This document shows, piece after piece, positions 8,895 through 16,323 of a DNA stretch of 64,000 nucleotides. The notes beneath the pieces are model-generated. The model worked only from the letters and a program-made list of their open reading frames with translations, searched no databases and had not been told where the DNA came from. A program made the position numbers and the translations under genes. How positions within the stretch are numbered: position 1 is the stretch's first letter; every line of letters begins with the position of its first letter. This DNA is from Paraburkholderia sabiae (GTDB lineage: Bacteria > Pseudomonadota > Gammaproteobacteria > Burkholderiales > Burkholderiaceae), in NCBI RefSeq assembly GCF_030412785.1, contig NZ_CP125295.1:868001-932000 (forward strand). The letters are read 5' to 3'.

Positions 8895-9308
8895 TGCGGC
8901 GGTAGAAACGAAACGATTGACGAGTGTGAGCCGGCGAACGCGCGGCAAGAGACTCACGATACGGCGCATGTCGTCCCGCGTCATCTGGCGGGACTTGCCG
9001 GCCAAAAGCGGCATCGGAAGAATTTTCTTGTTTGATGGCTATTGTAAGCAAATTGTATTAAATGCACGCCGTTCCGAGTAACGTTATTATCACGTGAGGC
9101 GCGTGTTGTAAGCGAAACTCCACGTTTACCCTGATATCTCCCCGGCGGTCGTCGCAGCAGAATACCGCGCCCACGCGAGCGTCGCGCCCTGACGGGCGAA
9201 AGCCAGACCTGGCCGCGCCGGACCGGGCATCCGCGTTCTCCCCGCGGATCGTTTGAACCGCCCAACGCATGCCTGTCATGCAGGCTGCGGGCCCATTTAG
9301 AGATAGTC
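8895..9308. other. Intergenic region between the divergent GNAT and symporter genes
   Basis: This 414-bp stretch has no convincing gene. The left half contains an AT-rich patch (9030-9062, TTGTAAGCAAATTGTATTAA) that probably holds the promoter(s). The right half is GC-rich with several small inverted repeats: ATCCGCG/CGCGGAT near 9231-9250, GCCC-TGAC-GGGC near 9187-9200, and GCCTG/CAGGC near 9272-9286. The symporter mRNA would therefore have a structured leader. Confidence 0.5.
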
Positions 9309-10610
9309 ATGGCAACTGCATCCCATGCTCAAGTAGCGACGGACGAATCCAAGGTCCGTACCGTCTTCCGCGTCGTCAGCGGCAACTTCCTGGAAATGTA
9401 CGACTTCATGGTCTACGGCTACTACGCCGCGGCGATCGCGAAGACGTACTTTCCGAGCGGCAACGAATTCGCGTCGCTGATGCTGTCGCTTTCCGTGTTC
9501 GGCGCGGGCTTCCTGATGCGACCGTTGGGCGCGATCGTGCTCGGCGCGTACATCGACCATCACGGCCGGCGCAAAGGCCTGATCCTGACGCTCGCGCTGA
9601 TGGCGCTCGGCACGCTGACGGTCGCGGCGATTCCGGGCTACGCGACGATCGGCGTGCTCGCGCCCGTGCTCGTGCTGGCCGGACGTCTGTTGCAGGGCTT
9701 CTCGGCGGGTGTCGAGCTGGGTGGCGTGTCGGTGTATCTGTCGGAGATCGCGACCAAGGGCAACAAGGGCTTCTATTGTTCGTGGCAGTCGGGCAGCCAG
9801 CAGGTGGCCGTGGTGTTCGCCGCGCTGATCGGCGTGTTCCTGAACCGCCTGCTGCCCGCCGACCAGATGACGGCATGGGGCTGGCGCGTGCCGTTCCTGA
9901 TCGGCTGTCTGATCGTGCCGTTCCTGTTCCTGATCCGCCGCTCGCTGAAAGAGACGGACGAGTTCCTCGCGAAGAAGCATCGTCCGACGGTCAGCGAAAT
10001 TTTTGCGTCGATGCTCCAGAACTGGGGCGTTGTGCTCGGCGGCATGGGTATGGTCATCATGACGACGGTGTCGTTCTACATGATCACCGCGTACACGCCG
10101 ACCTTCGGCAAGGAAGTGCTGAAACTCTCGTCGATCGATACGCTGATCGTTACCGTCTGCATCGGCGTATCGAATCTGATCTGGCTGCCTGTTTCGGGCG
10201 CGATTTCGGATCGCGTCGGCCGCCGTCCCGTGCTGCTGACGTTCACGGTTCTCACGATCCTCACATCGTATCCGGCCGTGCAGTGGCTCGTCGCCGATCC
10301 GTCGTTCGCGCGCCTGCTGATGGTCGAGTTGTGGCTGTCGTTCCTGTACGGCTGCTACAACGGCGGCATGGTCGTCGCGCTGACGGAAGTGATGCCCGCC
10401 GACGTGCGCACAGCAGGCTTCTCGCTGGCGTACAGCCTGGCGACGACGATCGGCGGCTTCACGCCGGCCATCGCGACGTACCTGATCCACACGACGGGCA
10501 ACAAGGCCGCGCCCGGCCTGTGGATGAGCGTTGCCGCCGTGTGCGGTTTGATCGCGACGCTCGTGCTGTATCGCACGCAGGAAGCGCGCAATCAGTACCG
10601 GACGGCTTGA
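9309..10610 (+). CDS. MFS metabolite:H+ symporter (citrate/tricarballylate type)
   Basis: A 433-residue, 12-helix major facilitator transporter of the metabolite:H+ symporter (MHS) family, which imports organic acids with protons. Family marks are [17 protein letters not shown] at the N-terminus, the loop motif DHHGRRKGL between helices 2 and 3, and its repeat [11 protein letters not shown] in the second half. The pattern resembles CitA/TcuC citrate or tricarballylate symporters more than ProP or ShiA, but the substrate is inference. No tcuAB or regulator is adjacent. It is followed by a symmetric terminator shared with the convergent TPR gene. Confidence 0.9.
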   Translation: MATASHAQVATDESKVRTVFRVVSGNFLEMYDFMVYGYYAAAIAKTYFPSGNEFASLMLSLSVFGAGFLMRPLGAIVLGAYIDHHGRRKGLILTLALMALGTLTVAAIPGYATIGVLAPVLVLAGRLLQGFSAGVELGGVSVYLSEIATKGNKGFYCSWQSGSQQVAVVFAALIGVFLNRLLPADQMTAWGWRVPFLIGCLIVPFLFLIRRSLKETDEFLAKKHRPTVSEIFASMLQNWGVVLGGMGMVIMTTVSFYMITAYTPTFGKEVLKLSSIDTLIVTVCIGVSNLIWLPVSGAISDRVGRRPVLLTFTVLTILTSYPAVQWLVADPSFARLLMVELWLSFLYGCYNGGMVVALTEVMPADVRTAGFSLAYSLATTIGGFTPAIATYLIHTTGNKAAPGLWMSVAAVCGLIATLVLYRTQEARNQYRTA

Positions 10611-10637
10611 GCGCCAGTTGCTCTGAAGCGGCAAAAC

Positions 10638-10667
10638 AAAAAACCCCGCATGCGTGCGGGGTTTTTT
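10638..10667. terminator. Bidirectional terminator between convergent genes
   Basis: A perfect palindrome AAAAAACCCCGCA / TGCGTGCGGGGTTTTTT with A and T tracts on both sides, between the symporter (plus) and the TPR gene (minus). Confidence 0.92.
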
Positions 10668-10693
10668 CATTTCAGCGTGTGCTCAGACTGCGA

Positions 10694-12541
10694 TCAATCG
10701 CGCAGCGCCGCCGCCACTTCCTCGACGACTTCCGCCCACTCACCGGGCAGTGATTGCCGCACGAGCCGCGCGGACGGATACCACGGGCTGCGTTGATCGC
10801 CCGTGAACCAGCGCCAGTCGGCGGCGAACGGCAGCATCAGCCAGAGCGGCTTGCCAAGCGCGCCCGTCAGGTGCGCAATCGACGTATCGACCGACACCAC
10901 GCCGTCCAGACGCTCGATGATCGCCGCCGTATCCGCAAAATCGCGAATGCGCCCGTCGAAGCGATGAATGTTCTTCGCACGCGGATGCGCGTCGAGCGCG
11001 GCGCGTTCGTCGTCGGCAAGCTCGGGCTGCAGCACGATCCAGTCGATGCCGTCCAGCGCGAACAGCGGCTCGAGCGCGGCAAGCGGCAGCGAGCGGTTTT
11101 CCTGGCGCTGCGCGCGTCCCGACCACGCGATTCCGAACTTGCGCTTCGCGTGTCCGCCGAGCGAGCCGCGCCACGTGCGGCGCGACGCGGCAGGCGCGGT
11201 GAGATACGACGTGCGTGCCGGAATCGAGTCGAATTGCGTGCCGAGCGCGAAAGGCAGGCTCAACAGCGGACACTGCAGATCGGCGCGGGGACGCGGCGCG
11301 CCTTGCGCGATCAGCGTGACGCGCCATTGTTCGGCCGTCGGCGCGAGCAGAGGCACGAGTTGCGGCTGCACTTCGAGGATGACGCGCACCGCAAGCTTCG
11401 CGACGATTTCGACGAAGCGCACGAATTGCAGCGTGTCGCCGAAGCCCTGCTCGGCGTGCACGAACAGCGTGCGTCCTTCGATCGGCTCGCCGTTCCAGCG
11501 CGGCAGCGGCGGCGCGCCAGGCGACGCGACGGCATTCTCCAGCCGCCATTCGTATTCGGGCAATCCGCGCTTGAAGTCGCCGAGCGTGAGCAGCGTCACG
11601 CCGCGATTCATATGCGCCATCGGCAGATCGGGCCGCAGACGCAACGCCTGATCGAACGCACGCACGGCGGCAGCGTGCGCGCCGAGTGCGTGATGCGCGG
11701 CGCCGAGGCTTAGCCACGCGAGCGCGAAGTTCGGATCGAGACCGACGGCGCGTTCGAAGCGCGGCCTCGCTTCTTCGTGACGGCCAAGCGACGCGAGCGC
11801 ATTGCCCAGGCCGAACAGCGCGGGCGGCAGGTTCGCCTGCATCGCGAGAACCGCTTCGAACTCGGCGACGGCCTGTTCGTGCTGACCCGTCGCGTCGAGC
11901 GTGTTGGCGAGATTGAAGCGCGCGGCCGTGAAGCGCGGCTCGATCTTGAGCGCGGCGCGGAAATGGGCGCTGGCCTCCGTCGCGGAGCCGAGCGCGTTGA
12001 GCGCCATGCCGATGTTGTTGTGCGCGCCTGCGTGGCCGGGCCGCAGTTCGAGCGCGCGGCGGAACGAATCGACGGCTTCGCGATGCCGGCCGAGCGCATG
12101 CAGCGCATTGCCGAGATTGACGTGCGACGACGCGTCCATCGGCTGCAGACGCAGCGACTTCTCGAATGCATCGACGGCGTCTTCGTGGCGCCCGGCGAGC
12201 GCGTACGCATTGCCGAGGTTGTAGTGCGCCATCGGAAACGTCGGCGCGAGCGTCAGCGCATTGCGAAAGCGTTCGATTGCCTGGTCGAGCCGGCCGAGCG
12301 CCTTCAGCGCGTTGCCGAGATTCAGCTGCAACCCGGCGTCTTGCGGGCGCAGGTCGGCGGCGCGGCGGACGAGGTCGGCCGCTTCTTCGTGCTGGCCTTG
12401 CTGATGGCGCAGCACGCCGAGCAGATGCAGCGCGTCGACATGAGCGGGGTCGAGATCGAGGGTAGCGCGATAGCCGCGCTCGGCGTCGTCGAGCCGGCCG
12501 TCACGATGCGCGCTATACGCGCGGTCGAAAACTGGGTGCAT
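10694..12541 (-). CDS. TPR-repeat protein with glycosyltransferase-9-like C-terminal domain
   Basis: A 615-residue protein. Residues 1-330 contain about nine consecutive 34-residue TPR units with the typical LGNALxxLGR pattern. Residues 350-615 resemble the ADP-heptose/glycosyltransferase family 9 fold found at the end of many proteobacterial TPR proteins (FVHAEQGFGDTLQFVRF, VSVDTSIAHLTGALGKP, and WRWFTGDQRSPWYPS near the C-terminus). These proteins are often linked to protein or surface glycosylation; no acceptor is evident here. The start at 12541 begins the first TPR, and an alternative ATG at 12577 adds 12 residues; neither has a clear SD. It diverges from the ArsR gene. Confidence 0.85.
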   Translation of the reverse strand: MHPVFDRAYSAHRDGRLDDAERGYRATLDLDPAHVDALHLLGVLRHQQGQHEEAADLVRRAADLRPQDAGLQLNLGNALKALGRLDQAIERFRNALTLAPTFPMAHYNLGNAYALAGRHEDAVDAFEKSLRLQPMDASSHVNLGNALHALGRHREAVDSFRRALELRPGHAGAHNNIGMALNALGSATEASAHFRAALKIEPRFTAARFNLANTLDATGQHEQAVAEFEAVLAMQANLPPALFGLGNALASLGRHEEARPRFERAVGLDPNFALAWLSLGAAHHALGAHAAAVRAFDQALRLRPDLPMAHMNRGVTLLTLGDFKRGLPEYEWRLENAVASPGAPPLPRWNGEPIEGRTLFVHAEQGFGDTLQFVRFVEIVAKLAVRVILEVQPQLVPLLAPTAEQWRVTLIAQGAPRPRADLQCPLLSLPFALGTQFDSIPARTSYLTAPAASRRTWRGSLGGHAKRKFGIAWSGRAQRQENRSLPLAALEPLFALDGIDWIVLQPELADDERAALDAHPRAKNIHRFDGRIRDFADTAAIIERLDGVVSVDTSIAHLTGALGKPLWLMLPFAADWRWFTGDQRSPWYPSARLVRQSLPGEWAEVVEEVAAALRD

Positions 12542-12631
12542 GACGCAGGCGAGGGTGTGATGCGAGAAAACGCGCATTTTCCCACACTCGGCGGATGCTT
12601 CCCGACTTGACTTGGAGACTGTTGCTCAATA

Positions 12632-12655
12632 ACATATGAACACCTGTTCATATGT
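12632..12655. promoter_or_regulatory. ArsR/SmtB-type operator palindrome
   Basis: The inverted repeat ACATATGAAC-ACCT-GTTCATATGT has perfect 10-bp arms and matches the classical 12-2-12 operator bound by zinc/cobalt-sensing ArsR/SmtB repressors. It lies directly before the ArsR gene and covers an in-frame ATG at 12652. Confidence 0.88.
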
Positions 12656-12687
12656 ACGCATCGACTCCTTCGATTGCTCTGCCGACA

Positions 12688-13032
12688 ATGTCAGCCGTTC
12701 TCTCTCTCAGTACCGACGATCGCGTCGTCCAGATCGCCGATCTGTTCCGTCTGCTGGGCGATCCGACGCGTCTGCGGATCGTGCTCGCGTGTGTCGACGA
12801 GCGGCGCGCGGTCGGCGCGATCGCGGAATCGCTGAACCTCTCGCCGTCGCTGGTGAGCCACCATTTGCGGCTGCTGCGGGCGGCGCGCATCGTGCGCGCA
12901 GAGCGTCAGGGCAAGCAGGTGTTCTACGTCGCCGCCGACGGACACATCAGCGGCATGCTGACCGACATGCTCGAACACGTCGCCGAACCCGTCAGCGACG
13001 CCGCCGCCGAACTTTCGCAGGATCAAGCATGA
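12688..13032 (+). CDS. ArsR/SmtB-family metal-responsive repressor
   Basis: A 114-residue winged-helix repressor. Helix-turn-helix features are LLGDPTRLRIVLAC followed by LNLSPSLVSHHLRLLRAARI and a wing VRAERQGKQVFYVAAD. The C-terminal helix (DGHISGMLTDMLEHVAEP) has Asp/His residues spaced as in the alpha5 metal site of zinc/cobalt sensors such as CzrA, SmtB and NmtR. Its stop codon overlaps the exporter start (ATGA), so the two are one operon. I place the start at 12688 because the upstream ATG at 12652 lies inside the operator palindrome. It probably represses itself and the exporter until Zn(II) or Co(II) binds. Confidence 0.9.
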   Translation: MSAVLSLSTDDRVVQIADLFRLLGDPTRLRIVLACVDERRAVGAIAESLNLSPSLVSHHLRLLRAARIVRAERQGKQVFYVAADGHISGMLTDMLEHVAEPVSDAAAELSQDQA

Positions 13033-14126
13033 AATACACTGCCCATCAGACCGACGGCGCTACTGCGCAGCATCAGCCGAAGCCCGATGCACATGTGCAC
13101 ACCGACGCATGCGCTCACGCAGATCACGACCACTCACATGACCACGACCACGCGCACGAAACGCGCGGCAAGGGCGCACACGCGCATGGTCATGCGGGTC
13201 ATGCGGGTCATGCGCATGGCCACGGACATCATCACCACGCGCCCACCGCCGGACACGGCCGTGCGTTCGCGATCGCCGTCGCGCTGAACGTCGCGATCGT
13301 CGTCGTGCAAGCGATTTACGGCGTGCTCGCCAACTCGACGGCCCTGCTCGCCGACGCCGGCCACAATCTGTCCGACGTGCTCGGCTTGTTGCTCGCTTGG
13401 GGCGCGACATGGCTCGCGACGCGCCGGCCGTCCGCGCGCTACACGTTCGGCCTCGGCGGTTCGTCTATTCTCGCGAGCCTGCTGAACGCGGGGCTGCTGC
13501 TGTTCGCGTGCGGCGTGATCGTCGCGGAAGCGGTGGGACGCCTGTTCCATCCCGCGCCCGTCGCGGGGCTCGACGTGTTCATCGTTGCCGTCGTCGGCAT
13601 GGTGGTGAACGGCTTCTCGGCGTGGCTCTTCATGCGCGGCTCGGAGGGCGACCTGAACATCCGCGGCGCCTTCCTCCATATGCTCGCCGACGCCGCCGTG
13701 TCGGCTGCCGTCGCCGTCAGCGGCCTCGTCATTCTCTTTAGCGGCTGGACGTGGCTCGACCCGGTGATGAGCATCATCGTGGTCGCGGTGATCGTCTACG
13801 GCACGTGGGGCTTGCTGCGCGATTCGATCAGCCTCGCGCTCAACGGCGTGCCGCCCGGCGTCGATGTGCAGAAGATCCGCGAATACCTCGCCGCGCAGCC
13901 GGGCGTCACCGATGTGCACGACCTGCACGTCTGGGCGCTGTCGACGACGGGCAACGCGCTGTCCGCGCATCTCGTGATTCCGGCCGGTCATCCGGGCGAC
14001 CGGATGATCGACGGCATCGTCGGCACGCTGCGCGCGGAGTTCGACATGCATCACGCGACATTGCAGGTCGACATGGGCACGACGCAGCATCGCTGTTCGC
14101 TGGATAGCGCGCCGCACGCGCATTAA
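13029..14126 (+). CDS. Cation diffusion facilitator metal exporter (CzcD/ZitB-like)
   Basis: A 365-residue inner-membrane divalent metal:proton antiporter. The first 75 residues are strikingly His-rich (about 25 His in HDH and HAGH units), a presumed cytoplasmic metal-capture tail. Six transmembrane helices follow. Helix 2 carries His and Asp in ADAGHNLSDV, helix 5 the matching pair in HMLADAAVS; the HD-HD set is typical of zinc/cobalt-selective CDFs. The C-terminal domain (about 280-350) has the cytoplasmic ferredoxin-like fold (GVTDVHDLHVWAL). It is translationally coupled to the ArsR gene and is the obvious regulated target. Confidence 0.94.
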   Translation: MKYTAHQTDGATAQHQPKPDAHVHTDACAHADHDHSHDHDHAHETRGKGAHAHGHAGHAGHAHGHGHHHHAPTAGHGRAFAIAVALNVAIVVVQAIYGVLANSTALLADAGHNLSDVLGLLLAWGATWLATRRPSARYTFGLGGSSILASLLNAGLLLFACGVIVAEAVGRLFHPAPVAGLDVFIVAVVGMVVNGFSAWLFMRGSEGDLNIRGAFLHMLADAAVSAAVAVSGLVILFSGWTWLDPVMSIIVVAVIVYGTWGLLRDSISLALNGVPPGVDVQKIREYLAAQPGVTDVHDLHVWALSTTGNALSAHLVIPAGHPGDRMIDGIVGTLRAEFDMHHATLQVDMGTTQHRCSLDSAPHAH

Positions 14127-14235
14127 ACCCGTCCTGGTGCCAGGCGGCGCGTTGATGCGCCGCGTCGTCGGTGGCCCGGCAGCGATTCAAACGCTCGGCG
14201 TACACTAGCAGACATGTCCGACTGCGGAGGTCTGC

Positions 14236-15972
14236 ATGACGGGTGCTTCCTTCGACGTACCGCCCGTGCTGATCGTCGGCGCGGGGCCGACGGGGCTGGC
14301 GGCAGCCATGAGTCTTGCGCGCGCGCACGTGCCCGTGCGTCTCATCGACAAGGCGCTGCAACCGGATCCGCACTCGCGCGCGATCGGCATTCAGGCGCGC
14401 ACGCTCGAACTGCTGGAACAGCACCGGATCGTCGATCAGTTTCTGGAACTGGGGCATCGGGCGCGCACCGCGAATCTGTATTCGAACGGACATCGGCTTG
14501 CGCGCCTCGACTTCGATCCGTTGCAGACGCGCTATCCGTATCTGCTGTTTCTCGAGCAGTCCGTCACCGAGCGTCTGCTGACCGAGCATCTGGCCAGCTT
14601 CGGCGTGCTCGTCGAACGCGGCGTCGAGCTGACGATGTTCGCGCAAGGTTCGGCCGGTATCAACGCGACGCTGCAGCGCGCGGACGGCCATATCGAAACG
14701 CTGCATCCGTCGTACATGATCGCCGCCGACGGCGCGCACAGCGCGATCCGCCACCGGCTCGGCATGAGCTTCGCGGGCAAGACGTTCGAGCAGACCTTCC
14801 TGCTCGCCGACCTCGAAGCCGACACCGGCTGGTCCGACGATGAATTCCATATCTTCGCGTCGGGCTCGGGGCTCGCGGCGCTGTTTCCAATGGGCAAGGG
14901 CAGGCAGCGGCTGATCGCCGATCATCCCGCGATGCCGGCGGGCGGGCCGCCCGGGGGCGATCAGACGGGCGGCGATCCACTGCAGCTCACGGAGATTCCC
15001 TCACCGACGCTCGAAGAATGCCGTCTGCTGGCGAAGAGCCGCATCCACCATCCCATCGACATCAGCGGCCTGAACTGGTCGAGCTATTTCCATCTGAATA
15101 GCCGGATGGTCGAGCAGTTGCGCGCACAGCGCGTGTTCCTCGCGGGCGACGCTGCGCACGTGCACAGTCCCGCAGGCGCGCAGGGCATGAATACGGGCAT
15201 TCAGGAGGCGTTCAATCTGGGCTGGAAAATTGCCCGCGTGCTGCGGGGCGATGCGCCCGAGCGGCTGCTCGACACATATCACCTCGAACGTCATCCGATC
15301 GAGCGCGACGTGCTGCGCCAAACCAGCTTTGTCACGCAGATGGCGGAAGCGGATCACGGTCCGCTCAAGCTGCTGCGCGAGCGCGTGATGCCCGTCCTCG
15401 CCGCGCTCGGGCCGCTGCGCGATGCCGCGCGGCTGACGGTCAGCGAACTGGCGATTCAATACCGGCGCTCGCCGTTGACGCTCGAACGCGTGCTCGACGG
15501 CGGTCCGCGCGCGGGCGAACGTGCGCCCGATGCGCTCGTGCATGTGGTCGACGGTCCGCTCGGGCGCGCGCCCGGCATCGGCTGCATTTTCGATCTGCAC
15601 GATCCCGCGTTCTTCTCGCTGTTTCTGCTCGTCGATCCGCCGGAGGAAGCCGCCTCGGGCAACGGCAAATTGCTTGGCCTCGGGCGCAAACCCGTGCGTT
15701 CCGCCGATCTCGACCGCTTCGTCTCGGCCGTCGAAGGCCTGTTGCCGGGCGCGGTGCGTGTGTGGCGCGTGTCGGATGCGAACGGCGAGGGCGGCGGGCC
15801 GTCGCTCAGCGAATCGTTCGGCCGTACGCGGCCTTCGTTTTATCTGGTGCGGCCCGACGGCTATGTGTGTGCAAGAGGACGGCCGGGCACCGATCTGAAT
15901 GGATTGCTGCGCCATTGCGAAGCGTGGTTCGCAAAGAACGCGTCGCCGGAGCCGCCGACACCCGCGCCTTGA
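14236..15972 (+). CDS. FAD-dependent aromatic-ring monooxygenase-like protein
   Basis: A 578-residue class A flavoprotein monooxygenase related to phenol 2-monooxygenase, MhpA and PgaE-type hydroxylases. N-terminal GAGPTGLAAAMSLAR binds the FAD ADP, DGAHSAIRHRLG is the DG motif, and AGDAAHVHSPAGAQGMNTG is the GD motif. The last 150 residues look like the thioredoxin-like C-terminal domain of this group. It hydroxylates an aromatic or polyketide-like substrate using NAD(P)H and O2; the substrate is unknown and no ring-cleavage genes are adjacent. It is monocistronic and converges on the formate dehydrogenase operon. Confidence 0.88.
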   Translation: MTGASFDVPPVLIVGAGPTGLAAAMSLARAHVPVRLIDKALQPDPHSRAIGIQARTLELLEQHRIVDQFLELGHRARTANLYSNGHRLARLDFDPLQTRYPYLLFLEQSVTERLLTEHLASFGVLVERGVELTMFAQGSAGINATLQRADGHIETLHPSYMIAADGAHSAIRHRLGMSFAGKTFEQTFLLADLEADTGWSDDEFHIFASGSGLAALFPMGKGRQRLIADHPAMPAGGPPGGDQTGGDPLQLTEIPSPTLEECRLLAKSRIHHPIDISGLNWSSYFHLNSRMVEQLRAQRVFLAGDAAHVHSPAGAQGMNTGIQEAFNLGWKIARVLRGDAPERLLDTYHLERHPIERDVLRQTSFVTQMAEADHGPLKLLRERVMPVLAALGPLRDAARLTVSELAIQYRRSPLTLERVLDGGPRAGERAPDALVHVVDGPLGRAPGIGCIFDLHDPAFFSLFLLVDPPEEAASGNGKLLGLGRKPVRSADLDRFVSAVEGLLPGAVRVWRVSDANGEGGGPSLSESFGRTRPSFYLVRPDGYVCARGRPGTDLNGLLRHCEAWFAKNASPEPPTPAP

Positions 15973-15990
15973 CGCGCATCGAGCGCCCAT

Positions 15991-16025
15991 AAAAAAAGCG
16001 TTCGCATCGTTTCCGATGCGAACGC
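15991..16025 (-). terminator. Terminator of the fds operon
   Basis: Read on the minus strand, a perfect 12-bp stem (GCGTTCGCATCG / CGATGCGAACGC) with a 3-nt loop is followed by seven T. It lies 35 bp after the fdsD stop codon. Confidence 0.9.
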
Positions 16026-16059
16026 CAGGTTGCTGTTGCTGCTGCGTGAATAACTCGTG

Positions 16060-16314
16060 CTATGCCGCCGCGGGTTCCTTCGGCGTCAGATCCTCGCGAT
16101 GCCTGATAAGCGCCTCGCGGACCATCTCGTGCAATTCAAGCTCGACGCCTTCGGGGTTCGTGTGCAGCGTCGCCAGAATCGAGCGGCGCATGCGCGGTTC
16201 CCAGAAGCGGCGGATGTGATCCGCAATGTTGTCGATCGCTTCGTCGCGATCCGGCATCGACTCGAAAAAATCGCCGATGCGGTTCGCCATGTCGACCAGG
16301 TTATGTGCGTCCAT
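16060..16314 (-). CDS. fdsD: NAD-dependent formate dehydrogenase, delta subunit
   Basis: An 84-residue small soluble subunit of the FdsABGD molybdenum formate dehydrogenase. It matches FdsD in size and in the N-terminal MANRIGDFF and central HIRRFWEPRMR motifs. FdsD is needed for assembly or stability of the complex. It starts 9 nt after the fdsA stop codon and ends the operon. In Cupriavidus the chaperone gene fdsC (fdhD-like) sits between fdsA and fdsD; here it is absent. Confidence 0.93.
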   Translation of the reverse strand: MDAHNLVDMANRIGDFFESMPDRDEAIDNIADHIRRFWEPRMRRSILATLHTNPEGVELELHEMVREALIRHREDLTPKEPAAA

Positions 16315-16323
16315 TGCTTTGCC

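Noticed and set aside
13160..13230. Tandem CATGCGGGT units as a possible CRISPR or mobile repeat
   Set aside because: They encode the His-rich tail of the CDF exporter; they are short coding repeats without spacers.
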